A stretch of DNA of 64,000 bases from a bacterium (GCA_016930535.1 JAFGGN010000055.1:1-64000), one strand, 5' to 3'; positions 53,313 through 63,863 are shown, counted from the first letter of the stretch. Numbers and translations are program-made. The notes: generated from the letters alone by a model not told the origin.

Positions 53313-53954
53313 ATGGGTATTCAGGAAAGACGTGAGCGGGAAAAAATTCAGCGGCAGCAGGATATCCTCGATGCAGCAGAAAAGGTGTTTTTCAGCAAGG
53401 GATTGTCTGAAGCAACCATGGACGATGTCGCATCCGAGGCGGAACTGAGCAAGGGAACCCTGTATCTGTATTTTAAAAGCAAGGAAGACATGTACCTTGC
53501 CATTACAAGCCGCGGCCTGATTATACTGGAAGGAATGTTCAGGCAGGCTGTCGGAAAACATGAACGCGGCCTGGATCAGGTCCTGATCCTGGGACAGGCG
53601 TTTTATGAATTTTCACTCAAATATCCCGATTATTTCAATGCGCTGACCTATTATGAACTCAAGGACCTGGCTCATGAGGAAAATAACGAAATTGTCCGGG
53701 AATGTTCATGCAACGGACAGCAGGTTCTGGCCCTTCTGATTCAGGCTATTCAGAAAGGGATAGACGACGGGTCGATCAGACCGGATGTGGATCCCGGCCG
53801 CATGGCGCTCAGCATGTGGGGCATGTCTTCAGGCATCATTCAGCTGGTCATGCTGAAGGGCAAACATCTGGCCGAAGACCATGGTTTTACCATGGAGGGC
53901 CTTGTGGAAGAGAGTTATCAGGTTTTCCTGTGTGCGCTCGAAAACAAACAATGA
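53313..53954 (+). CDS. TetR/AcrR family repressor of efflux operon
   Basis: A 213-residue regulator with N-terminal TetR helix-turn-helix (residues about 15-60, ILDAAEKVFFSKGLSEATMDDVA, LSKGTLYLYFKSKEDM) and a helical ligand domain. It is the first gene of the TolC-MFP-RND operon and probably binds the palindrome upstream. The inducer is unknown. Confidence 0.9.
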   Translation: MGIQERREREKIQRQQDILDAAEKVFFSKGLSEATMDDVASEAELSKGTLYLYFKSKEDMYLAITSRGLIILEGMFRQAVGKHERGLDQVLILGQAFYEFSLKYPDYFNALTYYELKDLAHEENNEIVRECSCNGQQVLALLIQAIQKGIDDGSIRPDVDPGRMALSMWGMSSGIIQLVMLKGKHLAEDHGFTMEGLVEESYQVFLCALENKQ

Positions 53955-53973
53955 GGGTTGACGGAGGAAAAGT

Positions 53974-55356
53974 ATGCGTTGTTACGGTTTAGTTTTTTTG
54001 ATATTGTCCGGCATTCTGACAGCGGCCGGTCCGGATCCTGTGCTGGACAATTACATTCAACTGGCGGTGGAAAACAATCTGGCCCTGAAACAGAAGGAAT
54101 TTTCGCTGAAAGAAAGCACTGCGGCTTTAAAAGAAGCAAGGGGCATGTATCTGCCGTCCGTTGGCATTGAAGCAAGATATTCGCGGGCCGGAGGAGGCAG
54201 GGAGATTTCCATCCCCGTCGGCGACCTGATGAATCCGGTTTATGGCGTGCTGAAGGATCTTTACAGCAGGCATGAAATTTCCGTCGATTTTCCGGATCTG
54301 CCCAACATGTCGGAACCGTTTCTCCGCGAGAAGGAGCATGAAACCAAATTGCGCGTGATCCAGCCGCTGTTTCAGCCGGCCATTCATTACAATGCGCAGA
54401 TCAGGCGGGAGCTCAGGGACATTCAGGCAGCCGAAAAAAATATTTTTACGAGGGCCCTGATAGCCGATGTCAAAACCGCCTATTACAATGTCATGAAGAC
54501 ACGGCAAATCGTGATCCTGCTTTCTGAAACCGCGGACCTGCTCGAAGAAAATGTCCGTGTGAGTCAGAGTCTTTTCAGGAACGACATGGTCACCCAGGCC
54601 GTTGTCTTCAGGTCCGAAGCGGAGCTGCATGCGTTCAGACAGATGCAGGCCGAGACGGAACAATATGCGGAAATGGCGCGGGCCTATTTCAATTTTCTTC
54701 TGAACCGTCCGATGGACTCCGGGATTGAAATCACGGATCATGGACTTGCCGGTGCCATCGTTCCGGTCACGCTCGAGGAAGGACAGACCAGGGCCCTCAA
54801 TCAAAGGGAGGAACTGATACAGTTAGAGGATGCGCTGGCCATTACGGATCATCAGGTCAATATGAACCGGTCACGGTTTTTACCCGGCGTATCCGCCGTG
54901 ATCGACTACGGTTATCAGGGTGCAGAGTACGAATTCAGTAAAAAGGACGATTACTGGATGGCCAATCTGGTTGCTTCCTGGAACCTGTTCGACGGTTTTC
55001 AGGATAAATACCGGATCGATCAGGCCCGGTTCAGGAAGAAGCAGGCACAGACCCAGCTGGAGGAAGTGCAGCAGAAGATACGGCTACAGGTTCTGGACTG
55101 TTATCATGGATTGAATGTGGCCCTTAAGAACATCGACACCGGTGATTCCAGGAAAAAAGCGGCTCAGAAATCCTTTCAAATAGTGCAGCGGCAGTACAAG
55201 GAAGGAATGTCCTCACTGATCGAGTATATCGATGCCCGGAACACCTGGTCGCGGGCCGAAGTCGATGCGATTACGGCGATTTATGAGTATTACATTCAAT
55301 TGGCGGAATACGAGAAAGTGACCGCCGATTTTCCGCTGCAGGAACTGGATAATTAG
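53974..55356 (+). CDS. TolC-family outer-membrane efflux protein
   Basis: A 460-residue TolC-like channel with signal peptide (ending TAAG) and the two-repeat helical barrel: YIQLAVENNLALKQKEFSL.. and QMQAETEQYAEMARAYFNFLLNRP, then LNQREELIQLEDALAIT. It forms the outer-membrane duct of a tripartite pump with the two genes downstream. The start at 53974 has GAGGAAAA upstream. Confidence 0.9.
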   Translation: MRCYGLVFLILSGILTAAGPDPVLDNYIQLAVENNLALKQKEFSLKESTAALKEARGMYLPSVGIEARYSRAGGGREISIPVGDLMNPVYGVLKDLYSRHEISVDFPDLPNMSEPFLREKEHETKLRVIQPLFQPAIHYNAQIRRELRDIQAAEKNIFTRALIADVKTAYYNVMKTRQIVILLSETADLLEENVRVSQSLFRNDMVTQAVVFRSEAELHAFRQMQAETEQYAEMARAYFNFLLNRPMDSGIEITDHGLAGAIVPVTLEEGQTRALNQREELIQLEDALAITDHQVNMNRSRFLPGVSAVIDYGYQGAEYEFSKKDDYWMANLVASWNLFDGFQDKYRIDQARFRKKQAQTQLEEVQQKIRLQVLDCYHGLNVALKNIDTGDSRKKAAQKSFQIVQRQYKEGMSSLIEYIDARNTWSRAEVDAITAIYEYYIQLAEYEKVTADFPLQELDN

Positions 55357-55421
55357 AAACCGGAAGACGGTCCTCTACGAAAGCCGGATCCGGAGAACCA
55401 AAAAATTTGGAGATAAAAGTG

Positions 55422-56492
55422 ATGTTAAAAAAACTGGGAATTGTTATCAGGAAACGAGTGGCGATTAAAAACCTGGTATTCGTCACAGGCATGATCCTGA
55501 TACTTCAGGGCTGCCAGTCCGGCCCGGAGAAGAAAATACAGAACAGCGAGAAAGTACCTGTTCATGTGACTTCTGTTCAGCATCGGCGTCTTTCACCACC
55601 GATACGGTGCAACGGATTTCTCGCAGCAGCCGAGGAGTCTAAATTGTCCTTTAAAACTGGCGGTATCATTGATAAAATAACGGTCAACGAAGGCAGCGCC
55701 GTTAAAAAGGGACAGTGTCTCGCCAGCCTGAAACCGGATGAAATCGAAGCCATGGTGAATCAGGCCCGAAGTGCTCTGGACAAGGCCAGACGGGATTATC
55801 AGCGTGTGCAAAATCTGTTTCAGGACAGCGTAGCCACGCTTGAACAGGTTCAGAATGCAGGAACCGCGGCCGAGGTCGCGGAATCCCAGTATAAAATCGC
55901 ACAATTCAATCTGGAATACTCAAAAATCAGTGCCCCCGCAGACGGTGTGATCCTGAAAATTCTGGCCGAGAAAAATGAACTGATCGGGCCGGGATATCCG
56001 GTATTTCTATTCGGTTCCGGCAGAAAAGAGCATGTACTCAAGGTCGGGCTGTCCGACCGTGACATCGTACGCTGCCGTGTCGGTGATTCGGCCAGTGTCG
56101 GTTTCGATCCTTATCCGGAACGGTCTTTTCCGGGGCGTATCATGGAAATCGCAGGTGCGCCGGACCCCATGAGCGGGTTGTTTGAAACTGCGATCCGGGT
56201 CGGAGCCGTCGATGTCCCCCTGATGACGGGTTTCATCGGACGGGCGGTCCTGTTTCCCTCAGATAAGATTCTGGTATCCATCGTTCCCATGATATCGCTT
56301 GTGGACGGCAGTGATCATCAGGGTTATATCTTTACAGTACGGGACAGTACAGCCGTGCGTGTGCCCGTGCATATCGCTTTTCTTACAGAAAATGCCGTGG
56401 CATTGAAGGACTCGCTGAATGGAATCGATTCTGTGGTGACTGACGGTTCAGCCTATCTCACGCATGGCATCGAGGTGCAGGTGATTCAATAA
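55422..56492 (+). CDS. RND efflux periplasmic adaptor lipoprotein
   Basis: A 356-residue membrane-fusion protein with a lipobox LQGC (Cys about residue 31), a biotinyl-lipoyl-like domain (LSFKTGGIIDKITVNEGSAV), a short alpha-hairpin (QARSALDKARRDYQRVQNLFQ) and beta-barrel domain (SASVGFDPYPERSFPG). The ATG at 55422 follows GGAG; the upstream TTG is less likely. It links the TolC and RND components. Confidence 0.9.
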   Translation: MLKKLGIVIRKRVAIKNLVFVTGMILILQGCQSGPEKKIQNSEKVPVHVTSVQHRRLSPPIRCNGFLAAAEESKLSFKTGGIIDKITVNEGSAVKKGQCLASLKPDEIEAMVNQARSALDKARRDYQRVQNLFQDSVATLEQVQNAGTAAEVAESQYKIAQFNLEYSKISAPADGVILKILAEKNELIGPGYPVFLFGSGRKEHVLKVGLSDRDIVRCRVGDSASVGFDPYPERSFPGRIMEIAGAPDPMSGLFETAIRVGAVDVPLMTGFIGRAVLFPSDKILVSIVPMISLVDGSDHQGYIFTVRDSTAVRVPVHIAFLTENAVALKDSLNGIDSVVTDGSAYLTHGIEVQVIQ

Positions 56493-56520
56493 TCCATCAA
56501 TTGATAAACAGGAAATCTGA

Positions 56521-59500
56521 ATGAAACTTCCTAAAATAGCAATCGAGAATCATCAGTTTACACTGGTGATGATTTGTCTTCTGGTGCTGGCAGGCATCGG
56601 TTCGGTTTTGACCATGCCGCGTTCAGAGGATCCGCCCGTTTCACCAGCCGGTTCATCCACAATTGTGGTCTATCCCGGGGCCAGTCCGGCGGATATCGAA
56701 CAGCTGATTGTGGACCCGATCGAAGACGCTCTCAATGCACTCGAGGATATCAAGGTCCTGACATCGAGCTCGATGGACAATATCGGTATTGTGGAAATCG
56801 AATTTACAGCAGGCAGCGATCCGGACGAAAAATATGCTGAGGTTGTTCAGAAGGTGAACAGTATACGCAGCCAGCTTCCCGGGGATCTGCTCAGCATGGA
56901 AATACCCAAGTGGAGCATTTCCAATACGGCCATTTTTCAAATTGCTTTCATCTCGGATTCCGCAGATTATGCGGCTCTCGAATATGAGGCGGAACGGCTC
57001 AGAAAAGAATTGCTCAAAGTCCCCGGTGTAAAGGAGGCAGAGAAAGCAGCGGTCCCTGAACAGGAGGTCCGAGTATCCGTGGACCTGCCGAAACTTGCAC
57101 TTTATCATATTCCACTGACCCGGGTGATGGGCATGCTTCAGGATGCCAATGCCAATATTCCGGGTGGATATGTGGACATCGGGGCCAAGCGGCTGAATAT
57201 CAAAACAAGCGGATCTTACCGCTCACTGGACGATATAAGAAACACCGTTGTTCACTCCGCCCAGGGCAAGCCCGTGTTCTTACGGGATATCGCGGATGTC
57301 CGTTTCATGAACGAGGACGCCATGCATCTGGCCAGGGTGAACGGTGAAAGATCCATATTTCTGAAGCTCACCCAGAAGGAAAATACCAATATTTTTCAAA
57401 TCAGCGGCAGGGTGAAGGACATCGTCGGGGAATACCAGAAGAAAATACCGGAAGCCATGAAACTGGAAATCGTCTTCGATCAGTCCGAAAGTGTTTCAAG
57501 ACGCGTTACGGGTTTTTTCAGCAATCTGCTGTACGGCCTGATTCTGGTCGGCCTGGTGGTTTTTACAGCCGTGGGTTTTCACGCATCCATGATTGTCATG
57601 ATGGTGATACCGGTATCCATTCTCATAGGAATCGGATTTATCGATCTGTGTCATTTCGGCCTGGAGCAAATGTCCATCGCCGGTATGGTGATCGCCCTGG
57701 GGCTTCTTGTGGACAATGCCATTGTGGTCACTGAAAACGTGGCCCGGTTTTTAAAAATGGGGTATAATCGTGTCGATTCCGCCGTGCTCGGTACGTCCCA
57801 GGTCGGATGGGCCGTGGTCAGTGCCACAGCCACGACCGTTCTGGCATTTGTCCCCATCATCATGATGCAGGACATGACAGGGGCATTCATCCGCAGTATG
57901 CCGGTTACGGTGGTTTTTACGCTATCGGCCTCCCTGCTGCTGTCCCTGACACTGACACCGTATCTTTCCGAAAAATTCCTGAAGGTGTCGAACGGACATC
58001 GTGAGAGGCCCCTGCGCAGATGGCTGAATCATATGATCGACCATGTGTACCGACGTGTGCTCGATTACGGCCTGCGCAAGCCGCGCCGTTTTCTCATGGC
58101 GACCGGCATCGTATTTTTACTTTCTTTTCTGCTGTTTCCCCTCATCGGTGTCAGCATGTTCCCCAAAGCCGAAAAACCGATGTTCTATATTAATGTCAAT
58201 TTCCCGACGGATACACATATCGAAAAAACCGATGCCCTGGTCCTTCAGATTGAAAAAGAAATGATGGCCCTGCCAGGCGTAAAGCGCGTACTCTCCAATT
58301 CGGGAAACGGGAATCCGCCCCTGTACTACAATATGTATCCCGAACGTAACAAATCCTACCATGGTCAGCTGGTCGTGCTGCTGAAGGAATTCAAACGGAA
58401 AGAATTTCAGAAAATGCTTCAGGATTTGCGTCAGAGATACAGTCAGATACCCGGAGTCCGGATTGAAGTGAAGGAACTTGAGCAGGGACCTCCGGTGGAG
58501 GCCCCGGTCGCCATCAAGGTTCTGGGTGACAATATGGATATTCTGACACAGCTTTCGCGTGTTGTGGAAAAAGAGATCCGCTCGGAACAGGGAACGGTCA
58601 ATGTGAGAAATCCATTGAACACGACAAAATCGGATCTGAAAATTCAGATCCATCGGGAAAAAGCAGGGATGCTCGGTGTCCCGCTTTCCGAAATCGACCG
58701 GTCTGTCCGTGCGGCCATTACCGGGCTTCCGGTGACCCAGTTCAGGGACGCCGAAGGCAGGAAGTATGATATTGTCATCCGGCTTCCATTTGACCGGAAC
58801 AAACCTGTACTTTCGGATCTGGACCGCATTTATGTCGCCTCGATGTCCGGTGCGCAGATTCCTTTGAAACATCTGATCTCCGTGGAACTGGCGAAAAGCC
58901 CGCTGACCATCGATCATTATCAGATGAACCGGAGCGTCACGGTCACATCGGATGTACTGGATGAATATTCGGTAGCAAAAATCACAACGAACATTATGAA
59001 GCGTCTGAACCGGTATCCATGGCCCAAAGGATATTCACTCTATGTAGCCGGAGAACAGGAGAGCCGTGAAGAATCGTTCGGAGGCATGGGTAAAGCCGTT
59101 ATCATTGCGCTGGTTGCCATTTTCGGCGTGCTCGTTCTGCAGTTCAGATCCTATCTGCAGCCGATAATCGTATTTACGGCCATCCCTCTTGCCATTATCG
59201 GATCACTGATTGCCCTGTTTGTTACGGGTAACAGTTTCTCATTTACGGCTTTCATCGGCATTACCAGTCTGGTAGGCATTGTGGTGAACAATTCGATCAT
59301 TCTCGTGGATTACAGCAATCAGCTCCGCAGGGAGGGGATGAGTACGGACAAGGCCATCCGCGAAGCGGGTGAAACCCGGTTCATTCCCATCATTCTGACA
59401 ACGCTGACGACCGTAGGCGGATTGCTGCCCCTGACTGTAGCCGGCGGCACCATGTGGGCCCCGATGGGTTGGACCATTATAGGCGGACTGATTGTTTCCA

Positions 59501-59565
59501 CTTTTCTGACCCTGGTCGTTGTGCCGGTTCTTTATATGCTGATCTCGCCGAAAATCGATGGTTGA
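56521..59565 (+). CDS. RND-family efflux transporter
   Basis: A 1014-residue AcrB/MexB-type pump with 12 membrane segments, porter domains with GASPADIEQLIVDPIEDAL and the conserved region GLLVDNAIVVTENV (proton-relay Asp region in TM4). The C-terminal half has ITSLVGIVVNNSIILVDY. It drives export of drugs or lipophilic compounds using the proton gradient. A long hairpin at 59572 follows the stop. The substrate is unknown. Confidence 0.93.
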   Translation: MKLPKIAIENHQFTLVMICLLVLAGIGSVLTMPRSEDPPVSPAGSSTIVVYPGASPADIEQLIVDPIEDALNALEDIKVLTSSSMDNIGIVEIEFTAGSDPDEKYAEVVQKVNSIRSQLPGDLLSMEIPKWSISNTAIFQIAFISDSADYAALEYEAERLRKELLKVPGVKEAEKAAVPEQEVRVSVDLPKLALYHIPLTRVMGMLQDANANIPGGYVDIGAKRLNIKTSGSYRSLDDIRNTVVHSAQGKPVFLRDIADVRFMNEDAMHLARVNGERSIFLKLTQKENTNIFQISGRVKDIVGEYQKKIPEAMKLEIVFDQSESVSRRVTGFFSNLLYGLILVGLVVFTAVGFHASMIVMMVIPVSILIGIGFIDLCHFGLEQMSIAGMVIALGLLVDNAIVVTENVARFLKMGYNRVDSAVLGTSQVGWAVVSATATTVLAFVPIIMMQDMTGAFIRSMPVTVVFTLSASLLLSLTLTPYLSEKFLKVSNGHRERPLRRWLNHMIDHVYRRVLDYGLRKPRRFLMATGIVFLLSFLLFPLIGVSMFPKAEKPMFYINVNFPTDTHIEKTDALVLQIEKEMMALPGVKRVLSNSGNGNPPLYYNMYPERNKSYHGQLVVLLKEFKRKEFQKMLQDLRQRYSQIPGVRIEVKELEQGPPVEAPVAIKVLGDNMDILTQLSRVVEKEIRSEQGTVNVRNPLNTTKSDLKIQIHREKAGMLGVPLSEIDRSVRAAITGLPVTQFRDAEGRKYDIVIRLPFDRNKPVLSDLDRIYVASMSGAQIPLKHLISVELAKSPLTIDHYQMNRSVTVTSDVLDEYSVAKITTNIMKRLNRYPWPKGYSLYVAGEQESREESFGGMGKAVIIALVAIFGVLVLQFRSYLQPIIVFTAIPLAIIGSLIALFVTGNSFSFTAFIGITSLVGIVVNNSIILVDYSNQLRREGMSTDKAIREAGETRFIPIILTTLTTVGGLLPLTVAGGTMWAPMGWTIIGGLIVSTFLTLVVVPVLYMLISPKIDG

Positions 59566-59571
59566 ATCATT

Positions 59572-59613
59572 CATGGGAAAGCGCATGGATCCCGGTTCAT
59601 GCGCTTTCCCATG
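59572..59613 (+). terminator. Perfect 16-bp hairpin after the RND gene
   Basis: CATGGGAAAGCGCATG (59572-59587) pairs fully with CATGCGCTTTCCCATG (59598-59613) around a 10-base loop. There is no T-run, so it may act as an mRNA-stabilising or factor-dependent end rather than a classic terminator. Confidence 0.6.
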
Positions 59614-59698
59614 GGACTGCCGTGTCCATGCCCATTTTTAAAATCCCCACTCTTTTCAATGGCTGCAGCCGCGCACTCAAAAAAATCCATATTCGACA

Positions 59699-59726
59699 TT
59701 GACTTTCATGCACCTTCTGATTAAAT
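59699..59726 (+). promoter_or_regulatory. Candidate folE promoter
   Basis: TTGACT (59699-59704) and TTAAAT (59721-59726) are 16 bases apart, upstream of the folE start at 59774. Confidence 0.4.
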
Positions 59727-59773
59727 TTTTTTAGATATTTAAAAAACGTAACGGCTGCCTGAAAGGATGGAGC

Positions 59774-60322
59774 ATGGAAAAGCTATATCTCGGGATTTTG
59801 AATCATATCGGTGAAGATCCGGATCGTGAAGGACTGGTCCGCACGCCGGAAAGGGCCGCCAGAGCCATGGAATTCCTGACCCGCGGATATCATCAGACCC
59901 TGGAATCTGTGGTGAACAATGCGATTTTCGAAACAGAAACAAGAGACATGATCATTCTCAAGGATATTGAAATTTATTCATTGTGTGAACATCATCTTCT
60001 GCCTTTTTACGGAAAATGTCATATCGGTTATATCCCGAACAAAAAGATGATCGGTGTATCCAAACTGGCAAGAATTGCGGATATGTATGCACGGCGCCTT
60101 CAGGTTCAGGAAAGACTCACGCATCAGATTGCCTCCGCACTGTGTGAAATATTGAATCCATGCGGTGTGGGGGTTGTTTTGGAAGCCAGACATCTGTGCG
60201 CCATGATGCGCGGTGTGGAGAAACAGAATTCAATCATGCAGACCTCGGCCATGCTGGGCAGTTTCGAGAACCGGCAGTCTACGAGAATCGAGTTCCTGAA
60301 TCTGATTGCAAACCATTCATAG
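59774..60322 (+). CDS. folE: GTP cyclohydrolase I
   Basis: A 182-residue FolE, first enzyme of folate or queuosine-type pterin synthesis, converting GTP to dihydroneopterin triphosphate. Zinc and active-site motifs are [12 protein letters not shown], the C-terminal [13 protein letters not shown], and [23 protein letters not shown]. The length is normal for the bacterial short form. It has its own promoter candidate and lies alone before mltG. Confidence 0.95.
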   Translation: MEKLYLGILNHIGEDPDREGLVRTPERAARAMEFLTRGYHQTLESVVNNAIFETETRDMIILKDIEIYSLCEHHLLPFYGKCHIGYIPNKKMIGVSKLARIADMYARRLQVQERLTHQIASALCEILNPCGVGVVLEARHLCAMMRGVEKQNSIMQTSAMLGSFENRQSTRIEFLNLIANHS

Positions 60323-60366
60323 CCCCGGTTTCCAAATTACCTGATGTGAAAGAGGACAAATATTGA

Positions 60367-60395
60367 TTGACAAACCGGAATAAATGGATTAAATT
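60367..60395 (+). promoter_or_regulatory. mltG promoter
   Basis: TTGACA (60367-60372) and TAAATT (60390-60395) are 17 bases apart, about 40 bases before the mltG TTG start. Confidence 0.6.
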
Positions 60396-60436
60396 AAACA
60401 TTTTATATAGCAGATTGCACAGCCTAGAGGATAAAT

Positions 60437-61483
60437 TTGACTGGACTCAATTTGACGCGTCTTTATATTAAACCCGAACGTTCCCGCATATTTCTCGTCT
60501 TTATCAGTTTTCTGTTGATCGGACTTATTTTGAATGGTCTGGCCGTTGTATTTCATTCATGGATGATTGAATCCTCTGAAGGTGTGACCGTTTCCATCGA
60601 ACACGGCATCAGTTCCGCGGATATTGCATTGAAGCTTTATGAGGAACGGGTCATCCCCAATGTGAAATATTTTGTATGGAGCGCGCGTGCGCTGAATGTC
60701 GGTCCCAGACTGCAGGCCGGCACCTATTATTTTCACGGCAGAACGAGCAATTACTCGATATTAATGACAATGGCGGCAGGACATGTCCTGAATGAGCAGA
60801 TTACATTTCCCGAGGGGCTGAGGGCCACACAGATTGCGGGTATTTGCCAGCACCAAATGAATATCGATTCCATTTCAGTTATGCAGCTTGTCAATGACAG
60901 AAATTTTACACGGTCACTTGAAATCAACGCGGACCGTCTCGAAGGATATCTGTTCCCCAATACGTATTTTTTTCATAAAAACGCAACGGCCGAAGATGTG
61001 CTCATGAAAATGGTGCATGAATTCAAATGCCAGTTCAGCGATTCCCTGAAAATGCTTGCCCGTGACCGGGGACTGACCGTGCATGATGTCGTTACGCTGG
61101 CTTCAATCGTTGAAGGCGAAGCCATAATCGCCAAGGAAAGGGAAATTATTGCCGCGATCTATCTCAACCGCCTGCATCGCGGCATGGCCCTGCAGGCCTG
61201 TCCCACGGTGCAGTATCTCCTTCCGGAAGGGCCGAGACGTCTCTTGAAAAAAGATCTCGAGATTAAATCCCCGTACAATACCTATCTGCATCCGGGACTG
61301 CCTCCGGGACCGGTGAACAATCCCGGGTTGGCATCCATTCTGGCCGTGCTTAACCCGGCGCCCGTGGATTATCTGTATCTTGTCGCAAACGGGGACGATA
61401 CGCATACGTTTTCCAGAAGCATGGATGAGCATGTGGAAGCCAAGCACCGCTTCAACAGGGTACGTCAATATTACCGCCAGTAA
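60437..61483 (+). CDS. mltG: Endolytic transglycosylase MltG
   Basis: A 348-residue membrane-anchored enzyme that ends peptidoglycan glycan strands. One N-terminal transmembrane helix (IFLVFISFLLIGLILNGL) is followed by a LysM-like region and the YceG domain with LEGYLFPNTYFF, the catalytic Glu in ASIVEGEA, YNTYLHPGLPPGPVNNPG and YLYLVANGDDTHTFS. The TTG start at 60437 follows TAGAGG at good spacing. Its transcript may continue into the helicase gene. Confidence 0.93.
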   Translation: MTGLNLTRLYIKPERSRIFLVFISFLLIGLILNGLAVVFHSWMIESSEGVTVSIEHGISSADIALKLYEERVIPNVKYFVWSARALNVGPRLQAGTYYFHGRTSNYSILMTMAAGHVLNEQITFPEGLRATQIAGICQHQMNIDSISVMQLVNDRNFTRSLEINADRLEGYLFPNTYFFHKNATAEDVLMKMVHEFKCQFSDSLKMLARDRGLTVHDVVTLASIVEGEAIIAKEREIIAAIYLNRLHRGMALQACPTVQYLLPEGPRRLLKKDLEIKSPYNTYLHPGLPPGPVNNPGLASILAVLNPAPVDYLYLVANGDDTHTFSRSMDEHVEAKHRFNRVRQYYRQ

Positions 61484-61604
61484 TCTGTTCCTGCTTTACC
61501 CGTTTCAGTTTTGATACGGATATGGCCGGTGCGGTGTTTTCATAATCAAGGATTTTTTACAGCTGCCAGCCTGGCATCATATTTCCACAGCGAAGGAAAC
61601 AGCA

Positions 61605-63809
61605 TTGAATGCATCGGCATTTCCCCTGGATCAACTGAATCCCGAACAACAGAACGCGGTTACTGCCACAGAAGGACCGGTTCTGGTGCTGGCAGGCGCA
61701 GGAAGCGGTAAAACACGTGTATTGACCTACCGTATCGCGTATCTGATCCGGCAATGCTGTATTCCTCCGTGGACCATTCTTGCGGTCACTTTTACAAGAA
61801 AAGCGGCCAGAGAGATGCAGGAACGTGTTCATGAACTGGTAGGACCTGACCAGGGGACGTGGATCGGTACGTTCCATTCCACATTTGCCAAAATCCTCAG
61901 GTGGGAGGCACCAGCCGTTCATTATCCCACGGATTTCGTGATTTATGACACGGACGATCAGAACCGTCTGGTCCGTATGGTCATGGAATCCCTTCAAATA
62001 CCTGTCAGCCGGTTCAATCCCAAGGCTGTCCAGGCTGCAATCAGTCATGCCAAAAACAGCCTGATATCTCCGGAGCATATTTTCAAATCCCCGGCCAATC
62101 CCTTCGAGGAAGCGGTAAAACGCATCTATCCGGAATATCAGAAACGGCTGAGGGAAAATTATGCATTTGATTTCGATGATTTGATTACAGTTCCCATTCA
62201 GCTGTTCAATCACAACACGGATATTCTTGAAAAGTATCAGAACCGGTTCCAGTATATCCTGGTCGACGAGTATCAGGATACGAACAAGGCTCAGTATGAA
62301 CTGCTGGCGCAGCTTGCCGGAAAAAACCGGAACCTCTGCGTCGTGGGGGATGACGATCAGTCCATTTACGGCTGGCGCGGTGCGGATATCAGCAATATAC
62401 TGGATTTTGAATCGGATTTTCCTGAAACACGTGTTTTTCGTCTTGAGCAGAATTACCGGTCCACCAAAAATATACTGACAGCGGCGCATTCGGTCGTTTC
62501 AAGGAATCAGGGGCGAAAACCCAAAAAGCTGTGGTCCGAGAATCCCGAAGGCGACAAAGTGGAGCTCTGGGAAGTGGATGATGACCGGGAAGAAGCCTAT
62601 AAGCTCGTGGACAAAATTCAGGAAGAGGTTTTCGAACACAAGCGGCAGTTCCGTGATTTTGCCGTTCTTTACAGAACCAATGCACAATCCCGTTCGCTGG
62701 AGGATGGCCTGCGGCGAAGTGGTATCAATTACATCATTGTGGGCGGTGTCCGGTTTTATGACAGAAAAGAAGTCAAGGATATTCTGGCCTATTTGAAACT
62801 GATCGTCAATCAGAGGGATACGGTCAGTCTGAAACGCGTGATCAATTTCCCGGTCAGGGGAATCGGCGATATCACGCTGAACAAGATCGAAGCCATGGCT
62901 GTTCAGCAGAATATTCCCCTGTTCGATGCACTGGCCCTTGTCGAACAGATCGAGGGCCTGACATCCAGGGCACGCGCAGGATGTCTGCATTTTTACCGGC
63001 TGATCATGAAGTATTCGGAAATTAAGGAGAAAATTTCCCCAGGAGAATTGGTACATACACTGGTCGAGGAAAGCGGTTTGCTTGCCTACTACAAGGATGA
63101 TACGTCTGTCGAGGGACTGAGCCGGGTAGAAAATATCGGAGAATTGCTGGCTGCAGTGCAGGATTATGGTGAAGAAACCGAAGCACCAACCTTGTCCGGT
63201 TTTCTTGAAGAAGTTGCTCTGATTCATGATGTGGATCAGTGGAATGATCAGGGAAACGCCGTCACGCTGATGACACTGCATTCGGCCAAGGGGCTGGAAT
63301 TCCCGGTCATTTTCATTACAGGTCTCGAAGAGAGTCTGTTTCCGCTTGCACGGAGCCTTGAAACCAGGGAGGACCTCGAAGAGGAAAGACGCCTTTTTTA
63401 TGTCGGACTGACCAGGGCGAGAGAAAAACTGGTTTTGATGTGGGCCAGGAACAGGCGGTTGTATCAATCCAGCGAGGCCAGACTGCCATCCCGTTTTATT
63501 GGCGAACTTGATCCGGACGTTCTGCAAATGCAGTCCACCCGGTCATTCAGATCGGTGCCATCGAATTGTCACGGTGCATCACGGATGGACAGTGCGATGG
63601 ATGTCATGCCAGATTATGAGTCGTTTTCCCAGGAACCCGAATCCGAAACCTATTCTGTGGGACAATGGGTGCATCATGAAATGTTCGGAGAGGGACAAAT
63701 ACTTAAAATTCAGGGGACAGGCGCAAAGCAGACGCTGAGCGTACGGTTTAAGAACGGCACACAGAAAAAATTAATCACAAAATACGCCAAATTTAAGCCC
63801 ATTTATTGA
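61605..63809 (+). CDS. pcrA: UvrD/PcrA-type DNA helicase
   Basis: A 734-residue superfamily 1 3'-5' helicase. Walker A is LAGAGSGKTRVL, motif II VDEYQDTN, motif III GDDDQSIYGWRGAD, motif V TLHSAKGLEFP and motif VI YVGLTRAREKL. The C-terminal Tudor-like PcrA domain (VHHEMFGEGQILKIQGTG) favours PcrA over UvrD naming. It removes or remodels DNA during repair and transcription conflicts. The TTG start at 61605 is preceded by GAAGGAAA. Confidence 0.94.
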   Translation: MNASAFPLDQLNPEQQNAVTATEGPVLVLAGAGSGKTRVLTYRIAYLIRQCCIPPWTILAVTFTRKAAREMQERVHELVGPDQGTWIGTFHSTFAKILRWEAPAVHYPTDFVIYDTDDQNRLVRMVMESLQIPVSRFNPKAVQAAISHAKNSLISPEHIFKSPANPFEEAVKRIYPEYQKRLRENYAFDFDDLITVPIQLFNHNTDILEKYQNRFQYILVDEYQDTNKAQYELLAQLAGKNRNLCVVGDDDQSIYGWRGADISNILDFESDFPETRVFRLEQNYRSTKNILTAAHSVVSRNQGRKPKKLWSENPEGDKVELWEVDDDREEAYKLVDKIQEEVFEHKRQFRDFAVLYRTNAQSRSLEDGLRRSGINYIIVGGVRFYDRKEVKDILAYLKLIVNQRDTVSLKRVINFPVRGIGDITLNKIEAMAVQQNIPLFDALALVEQIEGLTSRARAGCLHFYRLIMKYSEIKEKISPGELVHTLVEESGLLAYYKDDTSVEGLSRVENIGELLAAVQDYGEETEAPTLSGFLEEVALIHDVDQWNDQGNAVTLMTLHSAKGLEFPVIFITGLEESLFPLARSLETREDLEEERRLFYVGLTRAREKLVLMWARNRRLYQSSEARLPSRFIGELDPDVLQMQSTRSFRSVPSNCHGASRMDSAMDVMPDYESFSQEPESETYSVGQWVHHEMFGEGQILKIQGTGAKQTLSVRFKNGTQKKLITKYAKFKPIY

Positions 63810-63835
63810 CAGAATCCAAAAAAATGAATTTCCGC

Positions 63836-63863
63836 TTGACTTCTCTGTCAAATTTTATTAAAT
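63836..63863 (+). promoter_or_regulatory. Candidate promoter at right edge
   Basis: TTGACT (63836-63841) and TTAAAT (63858-63863) are 16 bases apart, ahead of the partial ORF at 63914. TTGACAGA (63806-63813) and TCTGTCAA (63844-63851) form an inverted repeat around it. Confidence 0.4.
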
